A DNA stretch of 64,000 nucleotides from Pseudoalteromonas luteoviolacea (GTDB lineage: Bacteria > Pseudomonadota > Gammaproteobacteria > Enterobacterales > Alteromonadaceae), in the NCBI RefSeq assembly GCF_001750165.1, contig NZ_CP015411.1, forward strand, positions 3,944,501-4,008,500, given 5' to 3'. A program made the position numbers and the translations under genes. Below, in pieces: positions 17,661 through 27,114 of this stretch (its first letter is position 1; each line of letters begins with the position of its first letter). Under the pieces are notes generated by a model, which did not search any database, was not told where the DNA came from, and saw nothing but the letters and a program-made list of their open reading frames with translations.

Positions 17661-19574
17661 TTAATTCTCTTCTGCCACTTCAAATGTACTTGGTTTGACG
17701 ATCTCTGCTGTATCTTCAAGTGCATTTAGCAACGCTAGGTAATTTTTATTAACCTGTGTTCTCGTAATGCTTTGCTTTTGCTGTGGTTCAAGTTCATCAG
17801 CCACTTCTGCTAAGTTGACAGATTTCACAACCAACAGCGCAGAATCGCCATTATTCAGTTCTACCATTGCCTTAGAAGCATGACCTTCACCTGGGTGTGG
17901 CATCTTAAATGCTTTACTTACCAGAGCTGGAGACACCGCATAGCTTTGGCGTGCTAAAGCTGGCTCTGATTTAACTTCCAATGCCTCAGCTGTTGCTATC
18001 TCACCTAGCGCTTTGCCACCTTCAAGCTGAGCAAATAGCTCTTGTGCTTTGTCTTTAGCAAGTTCAGAAGCCTTATCATTTTCTAAACGTGTCGTAATCT
18101 GAGCAGTCACTTCTTCTAACGACTTCACTGCAGCAGGCTTATGTTCAGCAACTCTCACTATAACCACATGCTCTGGCGCAACTTCAATGACCTCTGAGTT
18201 CACACCATCTTCTAGCAATTCAGGCGTAAAAATTACACGAGAAACAGCTGGTAAGTTTAGCGGTGCAGGAAGTAAATTGCGTGCCACCAATTCAGTGTTT
18301 TTAACATCAACATTCGCAGCTGTTGCTGCATCATCTAGTGAATCTGCAACTTCGAATGCTAGCTCACGAACTTCTTCTTGTTTACCATAAAATGCATCAA
18401 TTTTTGCATTCTGTTCAAGCTCGGCTCTAAGCTCAGACGCTAACTCTTCAAACGCTTTAACTTCCTGCGCCTGTAGATCCGTTAATTGAATAATATGGAA
18501 ACCAAACTCCGATTCAACCACACTTGAATAGTCACCAACATTTGTTAATGCAAATGCCGCCGCCTCAAATTCAGGATCCATCATGTCGCGCTCGATCCAA
18601 TCAAGATCGCCACCTAATTCACCACTGGCCACATCGTCTGAATGTGTCTTAGCAAGTTCCGCAAAATCAGCACCACCTTGCAACTGTGAGTATAGTTCTT
18701 GTGCTTTTGCTTGAGCAGACTCAGGATTTTCAATACTTTCAATTAGAATATGTGAGACTCGACGTCTTTCTTCTTCTAGGTACTGGGCCTGGTTTTCATC
18801 ATAATACGCTCTAACTTGCTCATCTGTTATAGGGTCAACAAGCTCAATATCAGAAGCTTTTAGTTCAATATAATTCAATGCAACAAGCTCAGGTGACATA
18901 AACTGATCTTGGTTTAAATCGTAATAATCTTTAATTTCTGATTCAGTTACTGACACTTGTGATTTTAGCTTTTCTTTATCTAGTACTAAGTAATCAACAT
19001 TACGTGTCTGTTGTTGTAAGGTGAGAGTTTGCTTTACTTCACTATCAAGCGCAAAATCAGAACCTGCAATCGCAGAGACCAACTGATTACGAGTCATTTC
19101 TTCACGTAAATATTCACGAAAATCATCAGGCTGGAAATTCATTTGCCTAATTAGTTGTAAATAACGGTCATTACTGAATTGACCGCCAATTTGAAAGTAT
19201 GGCATTTCAAAAATTGCTTGCTTGATCTGCTCATCACTAACACGAAGACCTAACTCTTGCGCAAGCTGATTTTGCAGTTCTTGCTGCACTAAACGCTCTA
19301 CAACCCCTTCTCGGATTTGCGCCATATAAGTTGGATCAGAAGCGATTTGTTCGAAATACTCTCCAAACTGTTGCTCTAATCTACCACGCTCATTCTCGAA
19401 CGCTCTCGCAAAATCTAATTGCGAAATTTTAACACCATTGACTTCTGCAACTGGTTGCTCTGTGGTTTGACCTAGGTAACCACCGATCCCTGCCAGCGCA
19501 AAAGACAAGATAACTGCACCAAGAACGATCTTGGCAGCAAGGCCTTGTGAGCCCTCTCTAATCTTTTCAAGCAT
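17661..19574 (-). CDS. ppiD: PpiD, periplasmic folding chaperone (parvulin-type)
   Basis: Inner-membrane-anchored chaperone associated with the Sec translocon (637 aa, E. coli 623). It has one N-terminal transmembrane helix (about 13-33), a SurA-like N-terminal chaperone region (about 36-210), and a parvulin domain recognised by RRVSHILIE, GGDLDWIERD and FGFHIIQLTD at about 270-365. A long C-terminal region follows. Parvulin domains of PpiD are often catalytically weak; activity cannot be judged here. It sits downstream of hupB, as in E. coli. Confidence 0.95.
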   Translation of the reverse strand: MLEKIREGSQGLAAKIVLGAVILSFALAGIGGYLGQTTEQPVAEVNGVKISQLDFARAFENERGRLEQQFGEYFEQIASDPTYMAQIREGVVERLVQQELQNQLAQELGLRVSDEQIKQAIFEMPYFQIGGQFSNDRYLQLIRQMNFQPDDFREYLREEMTRNQLVSAIAGSDFALDSEVKQTLTLQQQTRNVDYLVLDKEKLKSQVSVTESEIKDYYDLNQDQFMSPELVALNYIELKASDIELVDPITDEQVRAYYDENQAQYLEEERRRVSHILIESIENPESAQAKAQELYSQLQGGADFAELAKTHSDDVASGELGGDLDWIERDMMDPEFEAAAFALTNVGDYSSVVESEFGFHIIQLTDLQAQEVKAFEELASELRAELEQNAKIDAFYGKQEEVRELAFEVADSLDDAATAANVDVKNTELVARNLLPAPLNLPAVSRVIFTPELLEDGVNSEVIEVAPEHVVIVRVAEHKPAAVKSLEEVTAQITTRLENDKASELAKDKAQELFAQLEGGKALGEIATAEALEVKSEPALARQSYAVSPALVSKAFKMPHPGEGHASKAMVELNNGDSALLVVKSVNLAEVADELEPQQKQSITRTQVNKNYLALLNALEDTAEIVKPSTFEVAEEN

Positions 19575-19633
19575 TTGTTCTATCTCTTATCTAAGCCAAA
19601 GCACCATGGTACTTTGCATCAGTTAGCTCATGT

Positions 19634-19665
19634 AAAAAAAGCGTATCTTACCAGATACGCTTTTT
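19634..19665. terminator. Terminator between hupB and ppiD
   Basis: AAAAAGCGTATC pairs with GATACGCTTTTT around a short loop, with T tracts on both strands. It should end hupB transcription and suggests that ppiD has its own promoter. Confidence 0.8.
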
Positions 19666-19733
19666 ATCTTGAAGCTTATGCGTCCAATTACATCTACATA
19701 ACAATAGTGTGATTGTAAAAAATAAGCTCGTTC

Positions 19734-20006
19734 TTAGTTAACCGCGTCTTTTAAAGCTTTACCGGCTTTAAAAGCTGGGATGTTAGCAGCAGCAATATCA
19801 ATTGCAGCACCCGTTTGAGGGTTACGGCCTGTACGTGCAGCGCGTTCACGAACAGAAAAAGTACCAAAGCCTACAAGAGCAACTGAATCGCCCTCTTTAA
19901 GCGCAGCGGTTACTGACTCAATGAATGAATCCAGTGCACGACCAGCAGCGGCCTTAGAAATATCAGCGTCAGCTGCGATTTGATCGATTAATTGAGATTT
20001 ATTCAC
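19734..20006 (-). CDS. hupB: HU-beta nucleoid protein
   Basis: DNA-bending histone-like protein of 90 aa, the standard HU length. The DNA-binding arm GFGTFSVRERAARTGRNP and the C-terminal IPAFKAGKALKDAVN are intact. The start is GTG with the ribosome binding site AGAGGAT about 6 nt upstream. It lies between lon and ppiD, the conserved position of hupB in gammaproteobacteria, and ends at a strong hairpin. Confidence 0.97.
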   Translation of the reverse strand: MNKSQLIDQIAADADISKAAAGRALDSFIESVTAALKEGDSVALVGFGTFSVRERAARTGRNPQTGAAIDIAAANIPAFKAGKALKDAVN

Positions 20007-20215
20007 AATATCATCCTCTTACATTGTTATTATCAAGAGCGATGGTGTTTTAAAACTAACATCACTTTTGTTGTTAACTACGAGAAATCTTTCGACTCTC
20101 TATTGCTTAAATGTATTACAGCCTAGAAACTACGGGGCTTCCCGTGTCCTAGGCCTAAATCCAGTGCTTAACTTAGCACACCAACGGGATTTGAAAACCC
20201 TTTTTATCGACTTTT

Positions 20216-22585
20216 TTAAGCTTTCACAGCAGTTTTTTGCGTTTCAACAGAAAAACTGTCCACAGGTTGAGCAAGCGCGATAGATAAAACGTCTTCAATC
20301 CAGGTAACTGGGTGAATTTCCAGCCCTGCTAGCACATTATCTGGGATTTCTTTTAAGTCGCGTTCATTCTTCTTCGGAATGACCACAGTCTTAATTCCAC
20401 CACGGTGTGCAGCTAACAACTTTTCTTTTAACCCACCAATTGGGAGTACTTCTCCACGCAGCGTAATTTCACCTGTCATGGCTACATCACTTCGTACAGG
20501 GTTTCCTGTCAAGCTAGAAACTAACCCAGTAACCATGGCAATACCAGCACTTGGGCCATCTTTTGGAGTAGCCCCCTCTGGTACGTGCACATGAATATCA
20601 CGCTTTTCGTAAAAGTCTTCGTTAATACGTAGCTTTTCTGCACGATTTCTCACGACGGTCATTGCAGCTTGAATAGACTCTTGCATCACATCACCCAGTG
20701 AGCCTGTATAAGACAGTTTGCCCTTACCCGGTACAGCTGCGCTTTCAATCGTTAACAAATCACCACCAACTTCAGTCCATGCTAAGCCTGTAACCTGACC
20801 AACTCGGTCTCCGTCTTCCGCTTTGCCATAGTCAAAACGCTGAACGCCTAGGAAGCTTTCTAAGTTATCAGCATTGATAACGACCTTCTTCTGGTCTTTA
20901 TCTAACAGAATCGCTTTTACTGCTTTACGACATAATTTAGACATTTCACGCTCTAAATTACGAACACCCGCTTCACGTGTGTAGTATCGAATTGTATTGA
21001 TGATTGCACTATCTTCAATTTCAATTTCACCCTCTTTTAAGCCATTGCGCTTGATCTGCTTTGGAATTAGGTGCTGCTTTGAAATATTAAGCTTTTCATC
21101 TTCGGTATAACCCGACAAGCGAATTACTTCCATTCGATCCAATAGTGGACCAGGGATGTTAAAGCTATTTGATGTTGCCACAAACATAACATCAGATAAG
21201 TCGTATTCAACTTCAAGGTAATGATCAGCAAAACTGCTATTTTGTTCAGGATCTAACACTTCAAGTAAAGCTGATGCAGGATCGCCACGCATATCCGATG
21301 ACATCTTATCTATTTCATCAAGCAAGAAGAGTGGATTTCTAACCCCAACTTTACTCATACTTTGAATGAGTTTTCCTGGCATAGATCCAATATACGTACG
21401 ACGATGACCTCGAATTTCAGCTTCATCACGAACACCACCTAACGCCATACGAACATATTTTCGGCCAGTAGAACGTGCTATCGATTGACCAAGACTGGTT
21501 TTACCAACTCCAGGAGGACCAACAAGGCACAGAATAGGGCCTTTAAGCTTATTTGTACGTTGTTGTACCGCTAAATACTCAATGATGCGCTCTTTAACCT
21601 TATCAAGACCGTAATGGTCAGAATCCAAGATCTTCTGCGCATTAGCTAAATCTTTCTTTACTTTGGAGCGCTTTTTCCAAGGCACATTGATCAAAGTATC
21701 AATATACGAACGCACCACAGTCGCTTCTGCAGACATCGGAGACATCATTTTTAGCTTATTCAATTCTGAAGTAGCTTTTTCTTCCGCTTCTGTTGGCATC
21801 TGAGCTTCACTGATACGCTTTTTCAGCGTTTCAAATTCATCAGGTACATCGTCTAACTCGCCGAGCTCTTTTTGAATGGCTTTCATCTGCTCGTTGAGGT
21901 AATACTCTCGCTGTGATTTTTCCATTTGCTTTTTCACACGAGAGCGAATCTTTTTCTCAACTTGGAGTAAATCTATTTCACCTTCCATCAGCGCCATTAA
22001 GTACTCAAGGCGTTCGGTCACGTTATATAGCTCAAGTACTTTTTGTTTTTCCGGTACCTTAATAGGCATATGCGCAGCCATAGTGTCTGCTAATCGTGCT
22101 GTTTCATCGATACCAGATACAGAGGTCAGAACTTCAGGTGGGATTTTTTTATTGAGTTTTACATACCCTTCAAACTGGCTTACTGCACTGCGAATAAATA
22201 TATCTTGCTCTTGCTCAGCAATATTTTCTGAAGCAATAAACTGTGCATTTGCTAAGAAATATTCATCAGTTACCAAAAACTCATCAATTTTAGCTCTTTG
22301 CGTACCTTCAACTAAAACTTTTACCGTGCCATCAGGTAGTTTCAGTAGCTGTAATACTGTAGCGACTGTACCAACATCATAAATGTCATCAGTACTGGGA
22401 TCATCGATGGAGGCTTCTTTTTGAGCCACTAAAAAAATTTGCTTGTCATTTTCCATTGCAGCTTCAAGACATCTGATAGATTTCTCTCTGCCAACGAATA
22501 GTGGGATCACCATATGAGGGTATACCACAACATCACGCAGTGCTAACACTGGAATTTCAACTCGATCCGTTCTCTCAAGCGTCAT
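20216..22585 (-). CDS. lon: Lon ATP-dependent protease
   Basis: Soluble hexameric AAA+ serine protease that degrades misfolded and regulatory proteins. An N-terminal LAN domain (VPVLALRDVVVYPHMVIPLF-like start), a coiled-coil middle, Walker A GPPGVGKTSLG, Walker B PLFLLDEIDKM, and the catalytic Ser/Lys dyad in PKDGPSAGIAM and LKEKLLAAHRGG are present. The ATG at 22585 (789 aa) begins MTLERTDRVEIP, matching E. coli MNPERSERIEIP, with AAGAGA upstream. An ATG at 22606 was rejected. A sigma-32 promoter lies 44-72 bp upstream. Confidence 0.97.
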   Translation of the reverse strand: MTLERTDRVEIPVLALRDVVVYPHMVIPLFVGREKSIRCLEAAMENDKQIFLVAQKEASIDDPSTDDIYDVGTVATVLQLLKLPDGTVKVLVEGTQRAKIDEFLVTDEYFLANAQFIASENIAEQEQDIFIRSAVSQFEGYVKLNKKIPPEVLTSVSGIDETARLADTMAAHMPIKVPEKQKVLELYNVTERLEYLMALMEGEIDLLQVEKKIRSRVKKQMEKSQREYYLNEQMKAIQKELGELDDVPDEFETLKKRISEAQMPTEAEEKATSELNKLKMMSPMSAEATVVRSYIDTLINVPWKKRSKVKKDLANAQKILDSDHYGLDKVKERIIEYLAVQQRTNKLKGPILCLVGPPGVGKTSLGQSIARSTGRKYVRMALGGVRDEAEIRGHRRTYIGSMPGKLIQSMSKVGVRNPLFLLDEIDKMSSDMRGDPASALLEVLDPEQNSSFADHYLEVEYDLSDVMFVATSNSFNIPGPLLDRMEVIRLSGYTEDEKLNISKQHLIPKQIKRNGLKEGEIEIEDSAIINTIRYYTREAGVRNLEREMSKLCRKAVKAILLDKDQKKVVINADNLESFLGVQRFDYGKAEDGDRVGQVTGLAWTEVGGDLLTIESAAVPGKGKLSYTGSLGDVMQESIQAAMTVVRNRAEKLRINEDFYEKRDIHVHVPEGATPKDGPSAGIAMVTGLVSSLTGNPVRSDVAMTGEITLRGEVLPIGGLKEKLLAAHRGGIKTVVIPKKNERDLKEIPDNVLAGLEIHPVTWIEDVLSIALAQPVDSFSVETQKTAVKA

Positions 22586-22628
22586 TATGTTCTCTTTGCA
22601 CTTCATTTATTTTTAAGATTACAGAGGT

Positions 22629-22656
22629 ATATGGGGATGCCCTCTATAAAGTTCAA
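22629..22656 (-). promoter_or_regulatory. Heat-shock (sigma-32) promoter of lon
   Basis: The minus strand has TTGAA (22656-22652), a 15-nt spacer and CCCCATAT (22636-22629). The -10 half fits the sigma-32 consensus CCCCATNT exactly. It lies directly after the clpX terminator, so lon can be induced independently of clpX, as in E. coli. Confidence 0.85.
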
Positions 22657-22665
22657 CTCTTGGAC

Positions 22666-22691
22666 AAAAAAAGGAGCACTAGGCTCCTTTT
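22666..22691 (-). terminator. clpX terminator
   Basis: AAGGAGC and GCTCCTT form a hairpin around a 5-nt loop, followed on the minus strand by a run of seven Ts, 18 bp after the clpX stop. Confidence 0.85.
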
Positions 22692-22708
22692 CTAACTTAA
22701 CTGATTAA

Positions 22709-23992
22709 TCACTCAGATGCAGCTTTATCTTGACTACTATTTTCGTAAATTAAAATGGGATCAGATTCCCCTTTAATTACCGTTTCGTCAATAACAACTT
22801 TACTTACATCTTCAGCAGACGGAAGCTCGTACATAGTTTCTAACAGTACCGCCTCAACAATTGATCGAAGACCTCGAGCACCTGTTTTACGCTCCATCGC
22901 TTTATGCGCTATGGCTTTTAAAGCATCTTCGCGGAACTCTAATTCAACACCTTCCATCTTAAATAATGCACCATACTGTTTAGTCAGCGCGTTCTTTGGT
23001 TCATTTAAGATCTGTATCAGTGCATCCTCATCAAGCTCAGTCAACGTAGCCACAACAGGTAGACGACCAATAAACTCAGGAATTAAGCCGTATTTAACTA
23101 AATCCTCAGGCTCAACATCTTTAAATGTTTCGCTCAATGAGCGTTCACTGTCTGTGCTCTTAACCTCTGCACCAAAGCCAATTCCCGTATTGGTATGGCT
23201 GCGCTGCTCAATCACCTTGTCAAGGCCTGCAAAAGCACCGCCACATATAAATAGAATTTTAGAAGTATCGACTTGTAAAAACTCTTGCTGCGGATGCTTA
23301 CGACCACCTTGAGGAGGCACCGACGCAACAGTACCTTCAATCAACTTAAGTAACGCTTGTTGCACACCTTCACCTGAAACATCTCTGGTGATAGATGGGT
23401 TGTCAGACTTACGTGAAATTTTATCAATTTCATCTATATAGACGATACCGCGTTGCGCTTTTTCAACATCATAATCACACTTTTGTAAAAGCTTCTGAAT
23501 AATGTTTTCGACGTCTTCACCAACATATCCAGCTTCGGTTAATGTTGTTGCGTCCGCCATCGTGAACGGCACATCTAATAATCGAGCCAATGTTTCAGCA
23601 AGTAATGTTTTACCACTACCTGTTGGTCCGATTAACAGGATATTACTTTTTCCAAGCTCTACGTCAGATTTGATACCCTGATTCTTTAAACGCTTATAAT
23701 GGTTGTATACTGCAACAGACAATACTTTCTTTGCATGTTCTTGACCGATAACATAGTCATCTAAGTGATTACGGATCTCTTTAGGCACCGGCAGTTTATC
23801 AGACGCATCATGCTGCGGCGCGATATCCTTGATCTCTTCTCTAATGATGTCGTTACACAGTTCGACGCATTCATCACAAATATACACTGATGGACCAGCT
23901 ATTAATTTGCGTACTTCGTGCTGACTCTTACCACAAAATGAGCAGTACAAGAGTTTGCTATTCTTGTCGCCGTCTGTAGGAGTGTCTGACAT
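22709..23992 (-). CDS. clpX: ClpX, ATP-binding unfoldase of ClpXP
   Basis: AAA+ unfoldase (427 aa) that delivers substrates to ClpP. The N-terminal C4 zinc-binding domain (CSFCGKSQHEV...YICDECVELC) is followed by Walker A GPTGSGKTLLAE and Walker B GIVYIDEIDKI. The IGF loop that docks on ClpP is present as GIGFGAEV. It lies between clpP and lon, the canonical order, with a 231-bp gap from clpP. Confidence 0.97.
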   Translation of the reverse strand: MSDTPTDGDKNSKLLYCSFCGKSQHEVRKLIAGPSVYICDECVELCNDIIREEIKDIAPQHDASDKLPVPKEIRNHLDDYVIGQEHAKKVLSVAVYNHYKRLKNQGIKSDVELGKSNILLIGPTGSGKTLLAETLARLLDVPFTMADATTLTEAGYVGEDVENIIQKLLQKCDYDVEKAQRGIVYIDEIDKISRKSDNPSITRDVSGEGVQQALLKLIEGTVASVPPQGGRKHPQQEFLQVDTSKILFICGGAFAGLDKVIEQRSHTNTGIGFGAEVKSTDSERSLSETFKDVEPEDLVKYGLIPEFIGRLPVVATLTELDEDALIQILNEPKNALTKQYGALFKMEGVELEFREDALKAIAHKAMERKTGARGLRSIVEAVLLETMYELPSAEDVSKVVIDETVIKGESDPILIYENSSQDKAASE

Positions 23993-24143
23993 TCAACTAC
24001 CTCTTAAATTTGGTGAGTTATCTCTAAACGGATAACACAATATATGCTTTAACTATACCAAATAAACTTTCAGTTGGCATAACTAAGCTAAAGCAAAGTG
24101 TCACTACTCGGTCATAAGTAGCGTCTTACACCGAAAGTAAGTC

Positions 24144-24206
24144 AACTTGGATATCTTTAAGATATAGATCCAAGTTTAATTATTTCAAGGTGTAAAATTT
24201 CACCTT
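24144..24206. terminator. Two hairpins downstream of clpP
   Basis: AAGGTG/CACCTT at 24187-24206 lies directly after the clpP stop. A longer imperfect stem (AACTTGGAT paired with ATCCAAGTT, with ATCTT/AGATAT inside) lies at 24144-24176. Neither has a clear T tract, so termination may be partial. Confidence 0.4.
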
Positions 24207-24223
24207 TGTTTAGCTTTTTACTT

Positions 24224-24832
24224 TTAACGGCTCGTGTGAACCGCATCAACTAACCCGTAATCGACTGCTTCTTGCGCATTCATAAAATTATCACGGTCAG
24301 TATCATTAGCAACAACCTCGTAAGGCTGTCCTGTATGTTCCGCCATTAACCTATTTAATTTTTCTTTAATTGTTAGGATTTCTTTGGCGTGAATTTCAAA
24401 GTCAGATGCCTGACCTTGGAAACCACCTAACGGTTGATGGATCATTACGCGAGAGTTTGGCAGACAATAGCGCTTACCTTTAGCACCGCCTGACAATAGG
24501 AATGCCCCCATACTTGCCGCTTGCCCGACACAAACAGTACTGACATCTGGCTTGATGAAGTTCATTGTGTCGTAAATAGACATACCAGCTGTTACTGAGC
24601 CACCAGGAGAATTAATGTATAAGAAAATGTCTTTATCAGGACTTTCTGATTCTAAGAATAGCATTTGAGCAACAATTAAGTTGGCCATATGATCTTCCAC
24701 TTGGCCTGTTAAGAAAATAATTCTTTCTTTTAAAAGACGTGAGTAAATATCGTACGAGCGCTCACCTTTAGCTGTTTGTTCAACAACCATAGGCACTAAG
24801 GCGTTAAGAGGGTCTATCATACCGTCATTCAT
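24224..24832 (-). CDS. clpP: ClpP, ATP-dependent protease proteolytic subunit
   Basis: Serine protease (202 aa) forming the tetradecameric chamber used by ClpX and ClpA. The nucleophile serine is in GQAASMGAFLL and the catalytic histidine in RVMIHQPLGG. The ATG at 24832 was chosen because AAAGGA lies 9 nt upstream and the length fits; the in-frame ATG at 24874 has no site. E. coli ClpP has a processed propeptide, and a similar short leader precedes LVPMVVEQT here. It follows tig after a terminator, so clpP likely has its own promoter. Confidence 0.96.
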   Translation of the reverse strand: MNDGMIDPLNALVPMVVEQTAKGERSYDIYSRLLKERIIFLTGQVEDHMANLIVAQMLFLESESPDKDIFLYINSPGGSVTAGMSIYDTMNFIKPDVSTVCVGQAASMGAFLLSGGAKGKRYCLPNSRVMIHQPLGGFQGQASDFEIHAKEILTIKEKLNRLMAEHTGQPYEVVANDTDRDNFMNAQEAVDYGLVDAVHTSR

Positions 24833-24921
24833 ATTATTGGTTCCTTTATATGCGAGGCAGGCTTGCCGCGTCATTCAAGCCTCACAACTTGAATATGCCT
24901 TAAATTATTAATCACTATTAA

Positions 24922-24967
24922 CAAAAAAGGCTCGCAGCGCTGCATTTAACAGAGCATTACGAGCCAT
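24922..24967 (-). terminator. tig terminator
   Basis: GGCTCG pairs with CGAGCC around an interrupted stem, followed on the minus strand by TTTTTTG. It lies 58 bp after the tig stop. Confidence 0.7.
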
Positions 24968-25022
24968 TTAAGCGTTAGCTTAGCTGTAAGTCAATGCTTT
25001 CCTCAAAGACGAGGTAAGAAAC

Positions 25023-26330
25023 TTACTCTGCAGCTTGCTGTGGATTCATGATGTCATCGAAAGATTTCTCAACATCAGTTACCGTTGCGCTTGAAAGTAC
25101 AGCTTCAACAGCTTGCTCTTCCATAGCAACATTACGCATTTGCTGCATTAATTGATCATTTTCTTTGTAGTAGTTAACTACTTCTGAAGGATCTTCGTAA
25201 GCAGAAGCAACAGTTTCAATTAGAGACTCAACTTTTGCATCATCCACTTTGATGTCGTTTGCTTTGATCACTTCACCAAGAAGAAGGCCAGTCTTAACGC
25301 GTGTTACAGCTTGCTCGTGGAAAAGCTCAGCTGGAAGCTCAGGCATGTTTTTAGCATCGCCGCCAAAACGCTGTGCAGCTTGCTGACGAAGTGCATCAAT
25401 TTCTTGATCGATAAGTGCTTTAGGCACTTCAACTTCATTTGTGTCTAGAAGACCTTTGATCGCTTGATCTTTAACCTGAGCTTTAACTGCTTGGTCAAGT
25501 TCACGCGTCATATTCTTCTTAACTTCTTCTTTAAGAGCGTCAACACCACCTTCAGCAACACCGAACTTAGTTGCAAACTCATCGCTTAGCTCAGGAAGTT
25601 CTTGAACTTCTACTTTCTTCACAGTGATAGTGAATTGAGCTGGCTTACCTTTTAGGTTTTCAGCGTGATATTCTTCAGGGAAAGTTACGTCAGCAACAAC
25701 TTCTTCGCCTGCTTTTTTGCCTACGATGCCATCTTCAAAACCTGGGATCATACGACCTTGACCAAGTTCTAGAGGGAAGTCTTCAGCTTTACCGCCTTCA
25801 AACTCTTCACCGTCAACAGTACCTAAGAAATCAACAGTTACGCGATCATTTTCGCCTGCTGCGGCATCAACTTCAGTCCAAGTTGCGTGCTGCTTACGAA
25901 GTGTCTCAAGCATGTTCGCAAGATCATCTTCTGTTACTTCAACAACTGGCTTTTCAACAGCTACTTTATCTAGGTCTTTAATTTCAACTTCTGGGTAAAC
26001 TTCAAAAGTTGCTTCAAACTCTAGATCTTTACCAGCTTCAAGTGCTTTTGGAGCAAAGCTCGGTGCACCTGCTGGGTTAATTTTTTCAGAAACAATTGCT
26101 TCAATGTAGTTACGCTGCATAAGGTCGCCAGCTACTTCTTGACGAACTGCTGCACCGTAGCGCTTGTTGATCACAGAAACTGGTACTTTACCAGGACGGA
26201 AACCGTCAATACGCTGTGTTTTAGACAGTTGTTGTAAGCGTTTTTTTACTTCAGTCTCAACGTTCTCTGCAGGAACGGTGATAGTCAGACGGCGCTCAAG
26301 GCCTTGAGTCGTCTCAACAGAAACTTGCAT
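25023..26330 (-). CDS. tig: Trigger factor, ribosome-associated chaperone
   Basis: Binds ribosomal protein L23 at the exit tunnel and shields nascent chains (435 aa, E. coli 432). The ribosome-docking signature GFRPGKVP is at about residue 44. The FKBP-type isomerase domain lies at about 150-245 (DFLGTVDGEEFEGG, LGQGRMIPGFEDG), and the long helical C-terminal arms follow. The ATG at 26330 gives MQVSVETTQGLERR, matching E. coli MQVSVETTQGLGRR, with AGGT upstream. The longer frame uses a TTG and was rejected. Confidence 0.97.
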   Translation of the reverse strand: MQVSVETTQGLERRLTITVPAENVETEVKKRLQQLSKTQRIDGFRPGKVPVSVINKRYGAAVRQEVAGDLMQRNYIEAIVSEKINPAGAPSFAPKALEAGKDLEFEATFEVYPEVEIKDLDKVAVEKPVVEVTEDDLANMLETLRKQHATWTEVDAAAGENDRVTVDFLGTVDGEEFEGGKAEDFPLELGQGRMIPGFEDGIVGKKAGEEVVADVTFPEEYHAENLKGKPAQFTITVKKVEVQELPELSDEFATKFGVAEGGVDALKEEVKKNMTRELDQAVKAQVKDQAIKGLLDTNEVEVPKALIDQEIDALRQQAAQRFGGDAKNMPELPAELFHEQAVTRVKTGLLLGEVIKANDIKVDDAKVESLIETVASAYEDPSEVVNYYKENDQLMQQMRNVAMEEQAVEAVLSSATVTDVEKSFDDIMNPQQAAE

Positions 26331-26603
26331 GATATACCTCAATTTTCATTTTTGGCGGCAACGCGCCTTCCTTCACAAACAAGTCGACATAAGGGTGTAA
26401 TCGGAAAACAGTGCATAGACTGCATTTATTCACAACCAATTACATGTCGAGCTTGCTGCCTGCCCCAACAGGGCACTATGTTAAACATTAGACGCGGCAT
26501 TATAACCTATAAAACGGGAGAGTCGAGCAATCAGAACAAATAAATAATATGAAAAAGAGTAGTGAATTAGATGAATAAAAAAATAAGAGAAAATGCAGGG
26601 AGA

Positions 26604-26680
26604 TGGTCGGCGATGCAGGATTTGAACCTGCGACCCCTTGGACCCAAACCAAGTGCGCTACCAAGCTGCGCTAATCGCCG
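26604..26680 (-). tRNA. tRNA-Pro (anticodon TGG), copy 3 of operon
   Basis: 77 nt including encoded CCA. It reads CGGCGATTAGCGCAG at the 5' end with anticodon loop TTTGGGT and T-loop GGTTCGAATCC. It is identical to the copies at 26708 and 27038 and is last in the minus-strand transcript. Confidence 0.96.
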
Positions 26681-26707
26681 ATAAAATATGTTATGTATTC
26701 AGAAAAG

Positions 26708-26784
26708 TGGTCGGCGATGCAGGATTTGAACCTGCGACCCCTTGGACCCAAACCAAGTGCGCTACCAAGCTGCGCTAATCGCCG
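26708..26784 (-). tRNA. tRNA-Pro (anticodon TGG), copy 2 of operon
   Basis: 77 nt including CCA, identical to the neighbouring copy 27 bp downstream. The 3' flank (AGTGG as read on the plus strand) is also shared, which indicates recent tandem duplication. Confidence 0.96.
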
Positions 26785-26806
26785 AAATATTTTATGAGTG
26801 TGTAGA

Positions 26807-26883
26807 TGGGGCGACTGATGGGGCTCGAACCCACGACAACCGGAATCACAATCCAGGGCTCTACCAACTGAGCTACAGCCGCC
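26807..26883 (-). tRNA. hisR: tRNA-His (anticodon GTG)
   Basis: 77 nt including CCA, with anticodon stem-loop CTGGATTGTGATTCCGG. The extra G at position -1 pairs with C73, the identity feature of tRNA-His; the 5' end was set from that pairing. Confidence 0.95.
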
Positions 26884-26910
26884 ACTACATACTTGTGGAC
26901 TTTGCTTAAA

Positions 26911-26987
<77 letters not shown>

Positions 26988-27037
26988 AACACAAACAACA
27001 CTTGTGTGCTATCCACTCACTTTCTAAATTAAGAAAG

Positions 27038-27114
27038 TGGTCGGCGATGCAGGATTTGAACCTGCGACCCCTTGGACCCAAACCAAGTGCGCTACCAAGC
27101 TGCGCTAATCGCCG
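27038..27114 (-). tRNA. tRNA-Pro (anticodon TGG), copy 1 of operon
   Basis: 77 nt including CCA and first in the transcript, downstream of the promoter at 27172-27200. Its sequence is identical to the two distal copies, with the short 3' flank AAGTGG also conserved. Confidence 0.96.

Noticed and set aside
20160..20205. Hairpins after lon (GTGCT/AGCAC; GGG...CCC with TTTTT on plus strand)
   Set aside because: Stems are short and the T run is on the wrong strand for lon, so no terminator was assigned.
24840..24885. Possible sigma-32 promoter before clpP (TTGAA ... CGCATAT)
   Set aside because: Spacer is about 18 nt and the -10 has two mismatches, so the match is too weak to call.
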